From the NCBI GenBank assembly GCA_046565595.1, contig JBKHYG010000044.1:1-9904 (forward strand): a DNA stretch of 9,904 bases. Direction: 5' to 3'. Of the stretch, positions 1 through 6,017 are shown in pieces. Numbering within the stretch: position 1 is the stretch's first letter; each line of letters begins with the position of its first letter. This DNA comes from JBKHYG01 sp046565595. GTDB lineage: Bacteria; Actinomycetota; AC-67. A program made the position numbers and the translations under genes. A model generated the notes under the pieces. The model saw only the letters and a list, made by a program, of their open reading frames with translations, was not told where the DNA came from and ran no database searches.

Positions 1-2
1 GT

Positions 3-521
3 ACCTTCCAGAACATCGGGCTGGTCAAGAGCCTGTCGGTCATGGAGAACATGCTCGTCGGGCAGCATCTGAAGGCCAACTATTCGCCCGTCGCCGGCCT
101 GCTGGGGCTGCCGAGTACCTTCCGTGAGGAACGCGTCTTGAAGGCGAACGCTCTCGAGATACTCCACTTCATGGGTCTGCTCGAGTATCGAGATGATCGG
201 GTCAACAAGTTGCCGTACGGTCTGCAGAAGTTGACCGAGATCGCGGTGGTCCTTTCGGGCGATCCAGATTTCTTGATGCTCGATGAGCCGACCTCAGGCA
301 TGAGTCCTGAAGAGGCTCATCAGTTCGGAGACCTGCTGCTGAAGTTGCGGGCCGAACTCAACCTGACGGTCCTGATGATCGAGCATCATGTTCCGCTCGT
401 CGTGCGTGTCTGCGATCAGGTCTACTGCTTGAACTTCGGCAAGCTGCTGGCCGAAGGGACCCCGGACGAGATCCGTGAACATCCAGAGGTCGTTGCCGCC
501 TACCTGGGGGAGGAAGGCTGA
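3..521 (+). CDS. livG: Branched-chain amino acid ABC transporter ATP-binding protein (LivG type), 5' partial
   Basis: This is the C-terminal 172 residues of an ABC ATPase; the start and the Walker A motif lie upstream of the window. The frame opens with TFQNIGLVKSLSVMENMLVG, the Q-loop region typical of LivG. The signature LPYGLQK replaces LSGGQ; LivG proteins usually carry LPYGQQR here, which is the main reason for the family call. Walker B with the catalytic Glu is FLMLDEPTSGM, followed by the D-loop, and the H-loop histidine is in MIEHHV. Known family role: one of two cytoplasmic ATPases that power the Liv/HAAT importer together with LivH, LivM and a periplasmic-type binding protein. Its stop overlaps the start of the next ATPase by one base (TGATG), the usual livG-livF order. 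Permease genes would be expected upstream, outside the window. The substrate could be another amino acid, amide or urea, because this family is broad. Confidence 0.93.
   Translation, partial: TFQNIGLVKSLSVMENMLVGQHLKANYSPVAGLLGLPSTFREERVLKANALEILHFMGLLEYRDDRVNKLPYGLQKLTEIAVVLSGDPDFLMLDEPTSGMSPEEAHQFGDLLLKLRAELNLTVLMIEHHVPLVVRVCDQVYCLNFGKLLAEGTPDEIREHPEVVAAYLGEEG
506..513 (+). promoter_or_regulatory. Strong Shine-Dalgarno for livF
   Basis: GGGGGAGG sits inside the end of livG, with the GGAGG core seven bases before the livF ATG. It confirms the 521 start and, together with the TGATG overlap, suggests coupled translation of the two ATPases. It contrasts with the weak or absent Shine-Dalgarno sequences at most other genes in the window. 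Confidence 0.75.
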
Positions 522-1225
522 TGGCGATGCTCGAGGTCAAGGATCTGCGTACCGGGTACGGCGCGCTGCCGGTCTTGCACGGCATCAGTTTCGAGATCGA
601 TCAGGGCGAGTTCGGGGTCATGCTCGGGCTGAACGGTGCGGGGAAGACCACCACGATGATGGCCTTGACCGGCTTGCTTAAGGCCTGGTCCGGGGATGTC
701 GTCTTCGAGGGAACCTCGATCGCGGAGATGGAACCAGCCCAGAGGGTCGAGGCAGGAATGGCTCTGTCCCCGGAAGGGCGTCGCGTATTCCCACAACTGA
801 CCGTAGGGGTGAACCTCAGGTTGGGGGCTTGGGTGCGTAGGAGCCAGTCCAGCACATACGAGAAGCAACTGAAGCTCTGCTACGACATCTTCCCTCGCCT
901 GTATGAGCGCAAGGATCAGTTGGCTGGGACGATGTCGGGAGGCGAACAGCAGATGCTCGCCGTGGCGAGAGCGATGATGAGCGACCCGAAGTTGCTGTTG
1001 GTTGACGAGGCCTCGCTGGGGCTTGCACCTAAGTTCGCTCAGGACATGTTCGCAGCCATCAAGACCATCGCCGAGACCGGCGTCACTGTCATCATGGTCG
1101 AGCAGAATGTGAGCGCCTTGAAGCTCGCAGATCGGGCATGGATCATGCAGAAAGGTACGCTCGTCTTCAGCGGCACCAGCGAGGATTTCGCGCAGAAGGA
1201 CCTGCGGGCCGAGTATCTCGGCTAG
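521..1225 (+). CDS. livF: Branched-chain amino acid ABC transporter ATP-binding protein (LivF type)
   Basis: A complete 234-residue ABC ATPase, the normal length for LivF. Visible motifs in order: Walker A GLNGAGKTT (residues 36-44), the LivF-typical SPEGRRVFPQLTV around the Q-loop (83-95), signature MSGGEQQ (138-144), Walker B LLLVDE (158-163), then SLGLAP (165-170). The H-loop position is Gln in MVEQNV (193-198), which is characteristic of LivF proteins rather than a defect. Residue 164 is Ala where DEPS is usual, giving DEAS. The protein should pair with the upstream LivG as a heterodimeric motor on the cytoplasmic face of the importer. The start is fixed by the TGATG overlap and a strong GGGGGAGG site. 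The TAG stop shares bases with the stop of the convergent gene, so no terminator fits between them. Confidence 0.95.
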   Translation: MAMLEVKDLRTGYGALPVLHGISFEIDQGEFGVMLGLNGAGKTTTMMALTGLLKAWSGDVVFEGTSIAEMEPAQRVEAGMALSPEGRRVFPQLTVGVNLRLGAWVRRSQSSTYEKQLKLCYDIFPRLYERKDQLAGTMSGGEQQMLAVARAMMSDPKLLLVDEASLGLAPKFAQDMFAAIKTIAETGVTVIMVEQNVSALKLADRAWIMQKGTLVFSGTSEDFAQKDLRAEYLG

Positions 1226-1737
1226 GACTTCTTCTTCTGCTTGCCTTTGCCTGCGGTGATGTCCGGTGAGGTCGGATCGCAGACGCGGCAAGGCTCGAGT
1301 CCCTGATCTTCGGCGTCCGTGCGCGTCGTATAGGTCAGGTCTTCCTTGCCCTCGACCAGTCGGCAATCGGTGCGATGGAAGGATGAGCGACCGACGACGA
1401 CCGTGTTCCCGTTCGAGGGGATCGCCGGAACCGCCCCCGTCGGCGCGTCGGGTTCGACCAGGCTCGGGCTCGGGACGGTCGTGCCCTTCAGGGCTTCGAT
1501 CATGTCATGGAAGCGTGCGTCCGCATGTGCTCGGTCGCGCCGGGCAGCCTCGAAGAGCATGAGTGAGCATCCGATGACGATCAACCCGATGCCAGTCGCC
1601 CCGCCCGATATCAGGTAGGGGATCTGGCATTGCGCGCAATCCTTGGCGGCTGCGCCGTTCCAGGCGATGAAGATCACGAGGAACCCGATGCCGATGAACC
1701 CGACCCCTATGGGTCCTGCGTTCTGGAAGCGGTCCAT
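1222..1737 (-). CDS. Membrane protein with C-terminal Ada-like zinc-binding motif, unknown function
   Basis: A 171-residue protein that I do not recognise as a named family. Two hydrophobic segments, roughly residues 10-26 and 42-63, flank a short loop containing C34-x2-C37. A charged and then Pro-rich linker follows (about 64-112). The C-terminal module has H121-x3-C125 (FHRTDC), a downstream GLEPC-RVC-DP with C150 and C153, and a Lys-rich tail (KGKQKKKS). The spacing and the 'GL-PC-xx-C-P' ending resemble the Ada metal-binding fold (PF02805 type, four zinc ligands), also found as a stand-alone domain in non-Ada proteins. No methyltransferase or DNA-binding HTH domain is attached, so it is not a repair protein. 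I infer a membrane-anchored metal-binding domain; its partner is unknown. The gene has its own upstream TAGGCT box, six bases from ATG, and is convergent with livF. Confidence 0.8.
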   Translation of the reverse strand: MDRFQNAGPIGVGFIGIGFLVIFIAWNGAAAKDCAQCQIPYLISGGATGIGLIVIGCSLMLFEAARRDRAHADARFHDMIEALKGTTVPSPSLVEPDAPTGAVPAIPSNGNTVVVGRSSFHRTDCRLVEGKEDLTYTTRTDAEDQGLEPCRVCDPTSPDITAGKGKQKKKS

Positions 1738-1743
1738 GGGGCC

Positions 1744-1749
1744 AGCCTA
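1744..1749 (-). promoter_or_regulatory. Candidate -10 box (TAGGCT) of a leaderless gene
   Basis: On the minus strand TAGGCT ends six bases before the ATG at 1737. It matches the TANNNT pattern seen before the other starts in this window, and no clear Shine-Dalgarno lies in between. A transcript starting about 6-8 bases after the box would begin at or next to the ATG. I found no convincing -35 element. Confidence 0.5.
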
Positions 1750-1790
1750 TCCCACCGTTCGGTTCCGATGACGGTCGCGGGGCTGGGAGC

Positions 1791-2861
1791 CTAAGGGCGC
1801 CGTAACAGATCAGGAGTCAGATCACCGAGGGTGACTGCTCCTGCCAGCGCCATCGCTTGCGCGAATTCGTCCCTCAACATGCGAAGCGCGAGAGCGACAC
1901 CATCTCGCCCTCCGGCAGCCAAACCCCAGAGTTGCGCGCGTCCCACGGCAACCGCATCGGCGCCCATAGCGAGAGCTTTCAGGACATCGGTCCCTCGGCG
2001 GATGCCGCCATCCATGATGATCGGCAGCTGGCCGCCCACCCTGGCGACGACCTCAGGCAGAGCGTCGGCGGTAGCGATGCTCGTATCCAGTTGTCGGCCG
2101 CCATGATTGGAGACCCAGACCGCGGCGATACCTGCATCCCGAGCCTTCTCGGCATCGTCGCCCCGCACGATCCCCTTGAGGATGATCGGGAGCTGGGTGC
2201 GTTCACGGATCCAGGCCAGGTGTGCCCAACTCAGGTCGGGTTGGTGGATGAATGCGCCGATCGTGGGAGGTTCCTCTGGAGAGAAGGTCGAGCGCGGCAC
2301 GAGATCGAAGTGAACCGCCTGCACCCCATCCGGAAGCGAGAACCCGAGCCGCAGATCCCTCTCGCGTCTGCCCAAGATGGGAGCATCCGCCGTTAGCACT
2401 ATCGCCCCATACCCGGCAGCCTCCGCTCTGGCGATCAGCGTCTCGGTCTGTTCCGGGGTGTTGAACAGGTACAGCTGGAACCAGCGTTTGCCGTGTGGCG
2501 CGGCTGCGGCGACCTCCTCGAGGGGTACGCTCGAGATGGTGGACAGGGTCATGAGGGTCCCGGCCTCTGCCGCGGCTTTCGCGGTAGCGATCTCACCCTC
2601 CTCGTGTGCCATGCGATGCAGAGCGGTGGGAGCGAGGATGATCGGCATCGATAGATCGATCCCAAGCAGCGAGGTTTTCATGCTGGCCGCGGAGATGTCG
2701 ATCATCGTGCGGTAGGCGATCTTGATCCGCTGGAACGCCTCGATGTTGTCCCGCAAGGTCAGTTCGTCACCTGCTCCGCCGGCGAAGTAGCCGTAGACGG
2801 GCGAAGACAACCTCTCGCGAGCGATCGAGTGCAGATCCTCGATGTTGTAAGCGTTCAGCAT
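1791..2861 (-). CDS. FMN-dependent alpha-hydroxy-acid dehydrogenase/oxidase (lactate/glycolate oxidase family)
   Basis: A 356-residue TIM-barrel flavoenzyme of normal family length that oxidises an L-2-hydroxy acid to the 2-oxo acid. Conserved elements are all present: YGYFAGGAGDE (23-33), PIILAPTALHRMAH (73-86), WFQLYLF with Tyr131, LTADAPILGRRERDLR with Asp159 and Arg166, LKG with Lys229, SNHGGRQLD with the catalytic base His253 and substrate-binding Arg256, and the phosphate-binding DGGIRRGTDVLKALAMGADAV (284-304). These correspond to Tyr129, Asp157, Arg164, Lys230, His254 and Arg257 of spinach glycolate oxidase. The substrate (lactate, glycolate, mandelate or a longer acid) and the electron acceptor cannot be read from the sequence. 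An ATG at 2894 is possible but would add residues encoded by the end of the upstream gene; MLNAYNIEDL at 2861 matches the usual family N-terminus. Eleven bases separate it from the upstream hydrolase, implying co-transcription. Confidence 0.93.
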   Translation of the reverse strand: MLNAYNIEDLHSIARERLSSPVYGYFAGGAGDELTLRDNIEAFQRIKIAYRTMIDISAASMKTSLLGIDLSMPIILAPTALHRMAHEEGEIATAKAAAEAGTLMTLSTISSVPLEEVAAAAPHGKRWFQLYLFNTPEQTETLIARAEAAGYGAIVLTADAPILGRRERDLRLGFSLPDGVQAVHFDLVPRSTFSPEEPPTIGAFIHQPDLSWAHLAWIRERTQLPIILKGIVRGDDAEKARDAGIAAVWVSNHGGRQLDTSIATADALPEVVARVGGQLPIIMDGGIRRGTDVLKALAMGADAVAVGRAQLWGLAAGGRDGVALALRMLRDEFAQAMALAGAVTLGDLTPDLLRRP

Positions 2862-2869
2862 CGCTCGTG

Positions 2870-2875
2870 AGCCTA
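2870..2875 (-). promoter_or_regulatory. Candidate internal -10 box (TAGGCT) before the FMN enzyme
   Basis: TAGGCT on the minus strand ends eight bases before the ATG at 2861, and its TAG is the stop codon of the upstream hydrolase. The hexamer is identical to the one before the gene starting at 1737. It supports the 2861 start and raises the possibility of an internal leaderless promoter within the operon, but the stop codon alone accounts for half of the match. Confidence 0.3.
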
Positions 2876-3496
2876 CGAGAGTGTGCCCAACCATCCGATG
2901 GTGCGGTCGGCGATCTCGTCGATGACCTCTGCGTTGGGGCGGCCTTTGACCTCGAGCGAATGGTTGCCGCCGTCGAGCAGATGCAGCGTCGCCGACGGCA
3001 AACCCTCGATCGTGGCGTGCAGCAGTTCGGGCGTTGCGAACGGATCCCTCGAACCTTGGATGAACAGCATCGGGACCTCGATCTGGGAGAGGTGGGCGTC
3101 TCGGATCTGTTCAGGCTTGCCGGGGGGATGTAGCGGATACCCCAGGAAGAGCAGACCGTCCACAGCTGCGCCCTGGGCCACGATGTGGCTCGCCATGCGG
3201 CCGCCGAAGGACCGGCCTCCGATCACCAGCTTCGGCGCACCTTGTGTCTGCTCGACGATCTGACGCCAGGTTAGTTCGACCCTCTTGGCGGGATCGGGCC
3301 GACCCTTCCCAGCCTCGGCGGAAGGCTGGTTGAAACGGATGACCTCGAGTCCACGGTCCGCGCACGCTTCAGCGAACCGCACCAGCCCGGGGGTGTCTTT
3401 GGACCCGCCTGCTCCGTGGGTCAGTACCAGCCGGGGCGCCCCTTCAGGCCCATGGAGTGATGCAGATACCGGACCCTGCGGCGTTTCGAGTTTCAC
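2873..3496 (-). CDS. Alpha/beta hydrolase, Tex30/KANL3-like family
   Basis: A 207-residue single-domain alpha/beta hydrolase. The oxyanion-hole region is LTHGAGGSKD (25-34), the nucleophile elbow is GGRSFGGRMAS with Ser96, the acid is probably Asp151 in IQGSRDPFAT, and the base His179 lies in DGGNHSLEV. The phrases VIRFNQP (52-58) and LGYPLHPPGKPEQIRD (118-133) are typical of the Tex30/KANL3 hydrolase-like family (PF20408 type), which is close to dienelactone hydrolases. Its physiological substrate is unknown in bacteria. I place the start at a GTG whose bases overlap the upstream methyltransferase stop as GTGA. A longer reading to 3682 would only add a Gly/Arg-rich stretch read out of frame from that methyltransferase. 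It is the middle gene of a three-gene minus-strand operon. Confidence 0.88.
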   Translation of the reverse strand: MKLETPQGPVSASLHGPEGAPRLVLTHGAGGSKDTPGLVRFAEACADRGLEVIRFNQPSAEAGKGRPDPAKRVELTWRQIVEQTQGAPKLVIGGRSFGGRMASHIVAQGAAVDGLLFLGYPLHPPGKPEQIRDAHLSQIEVPMLFIQGSRDPFATPELLHATIEGLPSATLHLLDGGNHSLEVKGRPNAEVIDEIADRTIGWLGTLS

Positions 3497-4365
3497 GACA
3501 TGACCGCCCAGAGGGTGTGATGGAAGCGATCGGGGATGACCGCGTCCAGGACGGCTCGGTCCAAGGCATCTGCCGCGCGCACGACCCGCGCCGACACCCT
3601 CCGCATCGGGCCGTGCCGCCACGCAGCAGGGAAGGCCCCTGCGAGGTAGTAGTGAACCCCGAGCGTCAGCACCCAGGCCCACGATGCCGAGCCGACCTTC
3701 ACCGAGGAGAACCCAGCTTGGGCGCCAGCCCGCTCCAGATCCTCACGCGAGAAGGTGTGCAGGTTCGCCGCCATGCTCGCAAGTTCCCAGTTCTGAGCAG
3801 CCGCGTCCGCGGGCGTGGGTTCCTTGCCGCGCGCCTTCTGGATGGCGGTCACCGTCTTGTAGAGGGAGCCGACCACGCGGCCGACCTGCCTCTCACCCGA
3901 GGCGGTCGGTTCAGCGATGCAAGCGACGCGGCCGACCGGAGTAAGGAGCCGCCTGCATTCGCGCAGCATGGCCACGGGATCTGGAACATGATGCAGGGCG
4001 CCCCGCACCACGACCAGGTCGAAAGATGCGTCGCGGAAGGGCAGGGCTTCGCCGTCAGCGCAAGCCAGTTCCAACCTGATATCTGCCTTGCCAGCGTTCT
4101 CGCGCGCCTTCTTCAGCATCCCCGCCGAGATGTCCGTGGCGACGAGCTCTTGGGCGATCCCGGCCATGCCCGCTCCCAACGCCAGGTATCCGGTTCCGCA
4201 AGCCACATCCAACAGCCGAGTGGCGCGTGGCACGCCGCCTAACGCTTCGGTGAGCTCGCGCAGAACAGCCTTGCCGAGCCCGGGGGAGATGTCGATCAGG
4301 AATCGGTCATCGTAGGCGTCAGCTTCATGGTCATGGACCAGCGCGTTCAAGGCTTTGGGATCCAT
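3493..4365 (-). CDS. Class I SAM-dependent methyltransferase
   Basis: A 290-residue protein with the Rossmann-type methyltransferase fold. SAM-binding motif I is LLDVACGTGY (51-60), the acidic residue after strand 2 is Asp78 in VATDIS, the adenine-contact region is ADGEALPF (103-110), and motif IV is FDLVVVRGALHHVPDP (115-130). The N-terminal HDHEADAYDDRF and a C-terminal segment with several Trp/Tyr residues (WAWVLTLGVHYYLAG) form the substrate-specific parts. The acceptor (lipid, quinone or small molecule) cannot be predicted. The frame is open to an ATG at 4470 and includes one at 4440, but those run into the divergent infA. I choose the ATG at 4365 because it begins right before the conserved N-terminus and has a TAGACT box eight bases upstream. 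It is the first gene of the operon with the hydrolase and the FMN enzyme. Confidence 0.9.
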   Translation of the reverse strand: MDPKALNALVHDHEADAYDDRFLIDISPGLGKAVLRELTEALGGVPRATRLLDVACGTGYLALGAGMAGIAQELVATDISAGMLKKARENAGKADIRLELACADGEALPFRDASFDLVVVRGALHHVPDPVAMLRECRRLLTPVGRVACIAEPTASGERQVGRVVGSLYKTVTAIQKARGKEPTPADAAAQNWELASMAANLHTFSREDLERAGAQAGFSSVKVGSASWAWVLTLGVHYYLAGAFPAAWRHGPMRRVSARVVRAADALDRAVLDAVIPDRFHHTLWAVMS

Positions 4366-4373
4366 GCGGGTCC

Positions 4374-4379
4374 AGTCTA
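4374..4379 (-). promoter_or_regulatory. Candidate -10 box (TAGACT) for the methyltransferase operon
   Basis: TAGACT on the minus strand ends eight bases before the ATG at 4365, consistent with a leaderless transcript. It would drive the methyltransferase, hydrolase and FMN enzyme. It lies in the 75-base divergent region shared with infA; no clear -35 is visible. Confidence 0.5.
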
Positions 4380-4402
4380 GAGCCGGCGCCTGGCTGGCCA
4401 GG

Positions 4403-4431
4403 GTGAGACTTGGCTGCTCACCGACTAGGAT
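4403..4431 (+). promoter_or_regulatory. Candidate promoter of infA (GTGAGA, 17-base spacer, TAGGAT)
   Basis: A -35-like GTGAGA (4403-4408) is separated by 17 bases from the -10-like TAGGAT (4426-4431), which ends nine bases before the infA ATG. A start site around 4438-4441 would make the mRNA leaderless. No Shine-Dalgarno is present in the intervening bases. This supports the long form of IF-1. Confidence 0.5.
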
Positions 4432-4440
4432 GTCCCTCAT

Positions 4441-4812
4441 ATGGCTCGTTCGAGGAGAGGTCCGCGGCAATCCCGCGATGTTCCAGGCGCTACCGGAGGT
4501 GGCCGCCCAGGGTCGCGTTCACGCAAGTTGGCATCCAAAGCCGCTCAGCGCGAGAAGCAGCAGGCCAGGACGGGGACGGTCAAGGAAGACGCGATCGAGA
4601 TCGACGGGCTCGTTTCCGAAGCATTGCCGAACACCATGTTCCGCATCGATCTTGACAACGGCCACCAGGTACTAGGTCACATCAGCGGCAAGATGCGTAA
4701 GCATTACATCCGTCTGGTGCCAGGGGACCGGGTCCGGGTCGAACTCTCGCCCTATGACCTGTCGCGAGGACGGATCACCTACCGCTATCCGACCGGCGGT
4801 CCTCGACCTTAG
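4441..4812 (+). CDS. infA: Translation initiation factor IF-1 with N-terminal extension
   Basis: The C-terminal ~75 residues are an unmistakable IF-1 S1/OB-fold: EALPNTMFRIDLDNGHQVLG, then HISGKMRKHYIRLVPGDRV, VELSPYDLSRGRITYRY. IF-1 binds the 30S A site next to IF-2 and IF-3 at initiation. Bacterial IF-1 is usually 70-75 residues; this reading frame gives 123, with about 47 extra residues rich in Arg, Ser, Gly and Gln before the expected VKEDAIEIDG. The ATG at 4441 is the only ATG upstream of the OB-fold and has a TAGGAT -10-like box nine bases away; a TTG at Leu50 of the extension region has no ribosome site. The gene stands between a methyltransferase and mca rather than in the usual ribosomal-protein cluster, so it may be a second copy or a relocated only copy. 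The stop is 12 bases from the convergent mca stop. Confidence 0.93.
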   Translation: MARSRRGPRQSRDVPGATGGGRPGSRSRKLASKAAQREKQQARTGTVKEDAIEIDGLVSEALPNTMFRIDLDNGHQVLGHISGKMRKHYIRLVPGDRVRVELSPYDLSRGRITYRYPTGGPRP

Positions 4813-4824
4813 ACGGTTGCTCTA

Positions 4825-5691
4825 TCAGCGGATGCCGCTGAACAGGTCACGCTCGAACCCGGTCTCGTCGTACTCAGGTTCGACCCTGGTCTTGGCGAGC
4901 TTGTAATCCTCGAACGGGTATACATCGGCGACCACCTCGTCTGGTAGCGCGAACCAGAACGAGTCCGGCGCCACCTGCGTGGCATGCGCCAGGAGAGCCG
5001 CACTTCGCTGCGGGAGATAGGGACGAACATCTATCCGCGTCTTGAATCCGGCATCGCCGCTCGGGTCCCACTTATCGAGATGCTTCGCGTACCAACTCTC
5101 CTGACCGCTCGCGACGATCGCTTCATGCAATGCGGATATGCGACGATGCGTCCATCCCATGTAGTAGAGCTTCGAGGGTGTCCAGGGATCGCCAGCCTCC
5201 GGGAACCTGGCCGGATCACCCGCGGCCTCGAAGACCGCCACTCCTAGTTCGTGTGCGCGGATGTGATCTGGATGCGGATAGCCCGAATGGTCGTCGTCGT
5301 AGGTCAAGATCACCTGCGGGCGCTCGGATCGTACGATCCGCACCAACCTCTCCAGAGCCTCCTGCTGATCGGCGTTCCACAGGTTGCCCGGATGGCGATT
5401 GGGCTCGGTGTCTGGCATCCCGGAGTCCAGATAGCCCAACAGATGCAGGGCCGCATATCCCAGGATCTCGACACTTGCTTCGAGTTCGCGTTGGCGAACC
5501 TTGGCAAGATCCGTGCGGGCTTCTTCGGTGTCGGCGGCCGGGTTCAAGATGTCGCCGGCCTCCCCTCCGGTGCAGGTAACCAGCACGCATCGAGCCCCTT
5601 CGGCCGAGTAACGGGCAGCGATGCCCGCTCCCTTCGAGGCTTCGTCGTCGGGGTGGGCATGGATCTGCAGCAGACAGAGTGCCTCTTCCAC
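4825..5691 (-). CDS. mca: Mycothiol S-conjugate amidase (Mca), PIG-L/LmbE family
   Basis: A 288-residue zinc amidase of full family length. The N-terminal IHAHPDDEASKGAG (10-23) holds zinc ligands His13 and Asp16 and the catalytic base Asp15; the third ligand is His143 in YPHPDHIRAHELG. TGGEAGDILNPA (41-52), YLDSGMPDTEP (87-97), FPEAGDPWTPSKLYY and the C-terminal ETGFERDLFSGIR match Mca more than the sister deacetylase MshB. Mca cleaves mycothiol S-conjugates, releasing an N-acetylcysteine mercapturic acid for export and GlcN-inositol for reuse, thus removing electrophiles and antibiotics. The start is a GTG (VEEALCLL) directly ahead of the conserved strand. TATGCT lies six bases upstream on the same strand. 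MshB-like activity cannot be excluded; other mycothiol genes are not in the window. Confidence 0.93.
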   Translation of the reverse strand: MEEALCLLQIHAHPDDEASKGAGIAARYSAEGARCVLVTCTGGEAGDILNPAADTEEARTDLAKVRQRELEASVEILGYAALHLLGYLDSGMPDTEPNRHPGNLWNADQQEALERLVRIVRSERPQVILTYDDDHSGYPHPDHIRAHELGVAVFEAAGDPARFPEAGDPWTPSKLYYMGWTHRRISALHEAIVASGQESWYAKHLDKWDPSGDAGFKTRIDVRPYLPQRSAALLAHATQVAPDSFWFALPDEVVADVYPFEDYKLAKTRVEPEYDETGFERDLFSGIR

Positions 5692-5697
5692 GCGGGT

Positions 5698-5725
5698 AGC
5701 ATATGACCCAACGACCGTTAGTCGA
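5698..5725 (-). promoter_or_regulatory. Candidate promoter of mca (TCGACT, 16-base spacer, TATGCT)
   Basis: On the minus strand a -35-like TCGACT (5725-5720) is followed after 16 bases by TATGCT (5703-5698), ending six bases before the GTG at 5691. This is the best -10 match to TATAAT in the window and again suggests leaderless transcription. The region lies back to back with the small gene at 5741. Confidence 0.5.
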
Positions 5726-5730
5726 AGGGG
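5725..5730 (+). promoter_or_regulatory. Shine-Dalgarno-like AAGGGG for the 70-residue gene
   Basis: AAGGGG lies ten bases before the ATG at 5741. This start lacks a TANNNT box at the leaderless distance, so a leadered mRNA is more likely, perhaps from TATGAC at 5702-5707. It supports 5741 as the start; there is no other in-frame start codon after 5700. Confidence 0.4.
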
Positions 5731-5740
5731 ACCAGTTCAG

Positions 5741-5953
5741 ATGCCGAATGCACCCGCTGGCGCGATCCGCCGCTATTACTCCGACCGCCTGGCTCCGGTC
5801 TTGCCGGGACGAGCCAAGAAGGATGTGTTCGCGCTGTTGGAAGACCGGAAGGAACTCCAACGAGCCGCAGACGAACTCCTGCAGGCAGCGCTGCCCTACT
5901 CGGGAGACCCGAAGGTCAAGGCTGCGATCGATCGTCTGCGCGGCCACCTCTAG
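5741..5953 (+). CDS. Small hypothetical protein, 70 residues
   Basis: A short protein beginning MPNAPAGAIRRYYSDR and ending AAIDRLRGHL. It is rich in Arg, Leu, Ala and charged residues, with no cysteine, no signal peptide and no membrane segment; residues about 25-50 and 56-69 look helical. I do not recognise a family. It lies divergently from mca (49 bases apart) and convergently to the aldehyde dehydrogenase homologue. Support for it being real: an AAGGGG site at a suitable distance, an even codon-position GC bias like its neighbours, and the fact that it fills an otherwise empty gap. Being short, it could still be a chance frame. Confidence 0.6.
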   Translation: MPNAPAGAIRRYYSDRLAPVLPGRAKKDVFALLEDRKELQRAADELLQAALPYSGDPKVKAAIDRLRGHL

Positions 5954-5986
5954 AGAAACCGAAGCCACCGCGACTCTCATGGTCGC

Positions 5987-6009
5987 CGGGCCTCCGACCT
6001 ATCGGCCCG
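5987..6009. terminator. Weak inverted repeat between convergent genes
   Basis: CGGGCC (5987-5992) and GGCCCG (6004-6009) can pair around an 11-base loop in the 64-base gap between the convergent 70-residue gene and the aldehyde dehydrogenase homologue. The position suits a bidirectional terminator, but the stem is only six pairs and no T-tract follows on either strand. Confidence 0.25.
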
Positions 6010-6017
6010 ATACTGAG

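Noticed and set aside
500..1366. 288-codon minus-strand open frame opposite livF
   Set aside because: It is antisense to a clear ABC ATPase, its translation is low-complexity and without recognisable motifs, and it crosses the start region of another gene; long antisense frames are expected in GC-rich DNA.
2862..2894. Eleven-residue longer start for the FMN enzyme
   Set aside because: The extra residues overlap the hydrolase coding end and do not resemble the family; MLNAYNIEDL fits better.
3497..3682. N-terminal extension of the alpha/beta hydrolase
   Set aside because: It lies wholly inside the methyltransferase in another frame, is Gly/Arg-rich and unlike the family; the GTG overlapping the methyltransferase stop is a natural start.
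3457..4242. 261-codon plus-strand open frame
   Set aside because: Antisense to the methyltransferase and hydrolase; its translation is rich in Arg, Pro and His with no domain, a shadow of the coding strand's codon bias.
4438..4443. CATATG palindrome at the infA start as an operator
   Set aside because: A six-base palindrome that includes a start codon is too short to support an operator, and it does not recur as an array.
4366..4470. Longer methyltransferase starts at 4470 or 4440
   Set aside because: They would overlap or abut the infA start and add residues with no family similarity; the ATG at 4365 sits before the conserved N-terminus with a promoter-like box.
5216..5980. 254-codon minus-strand frame across the mca start and the 70-residue gene
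   Set aside because: It is out of frame with mca, which has all zinc ligands, and its translation shows no family features.
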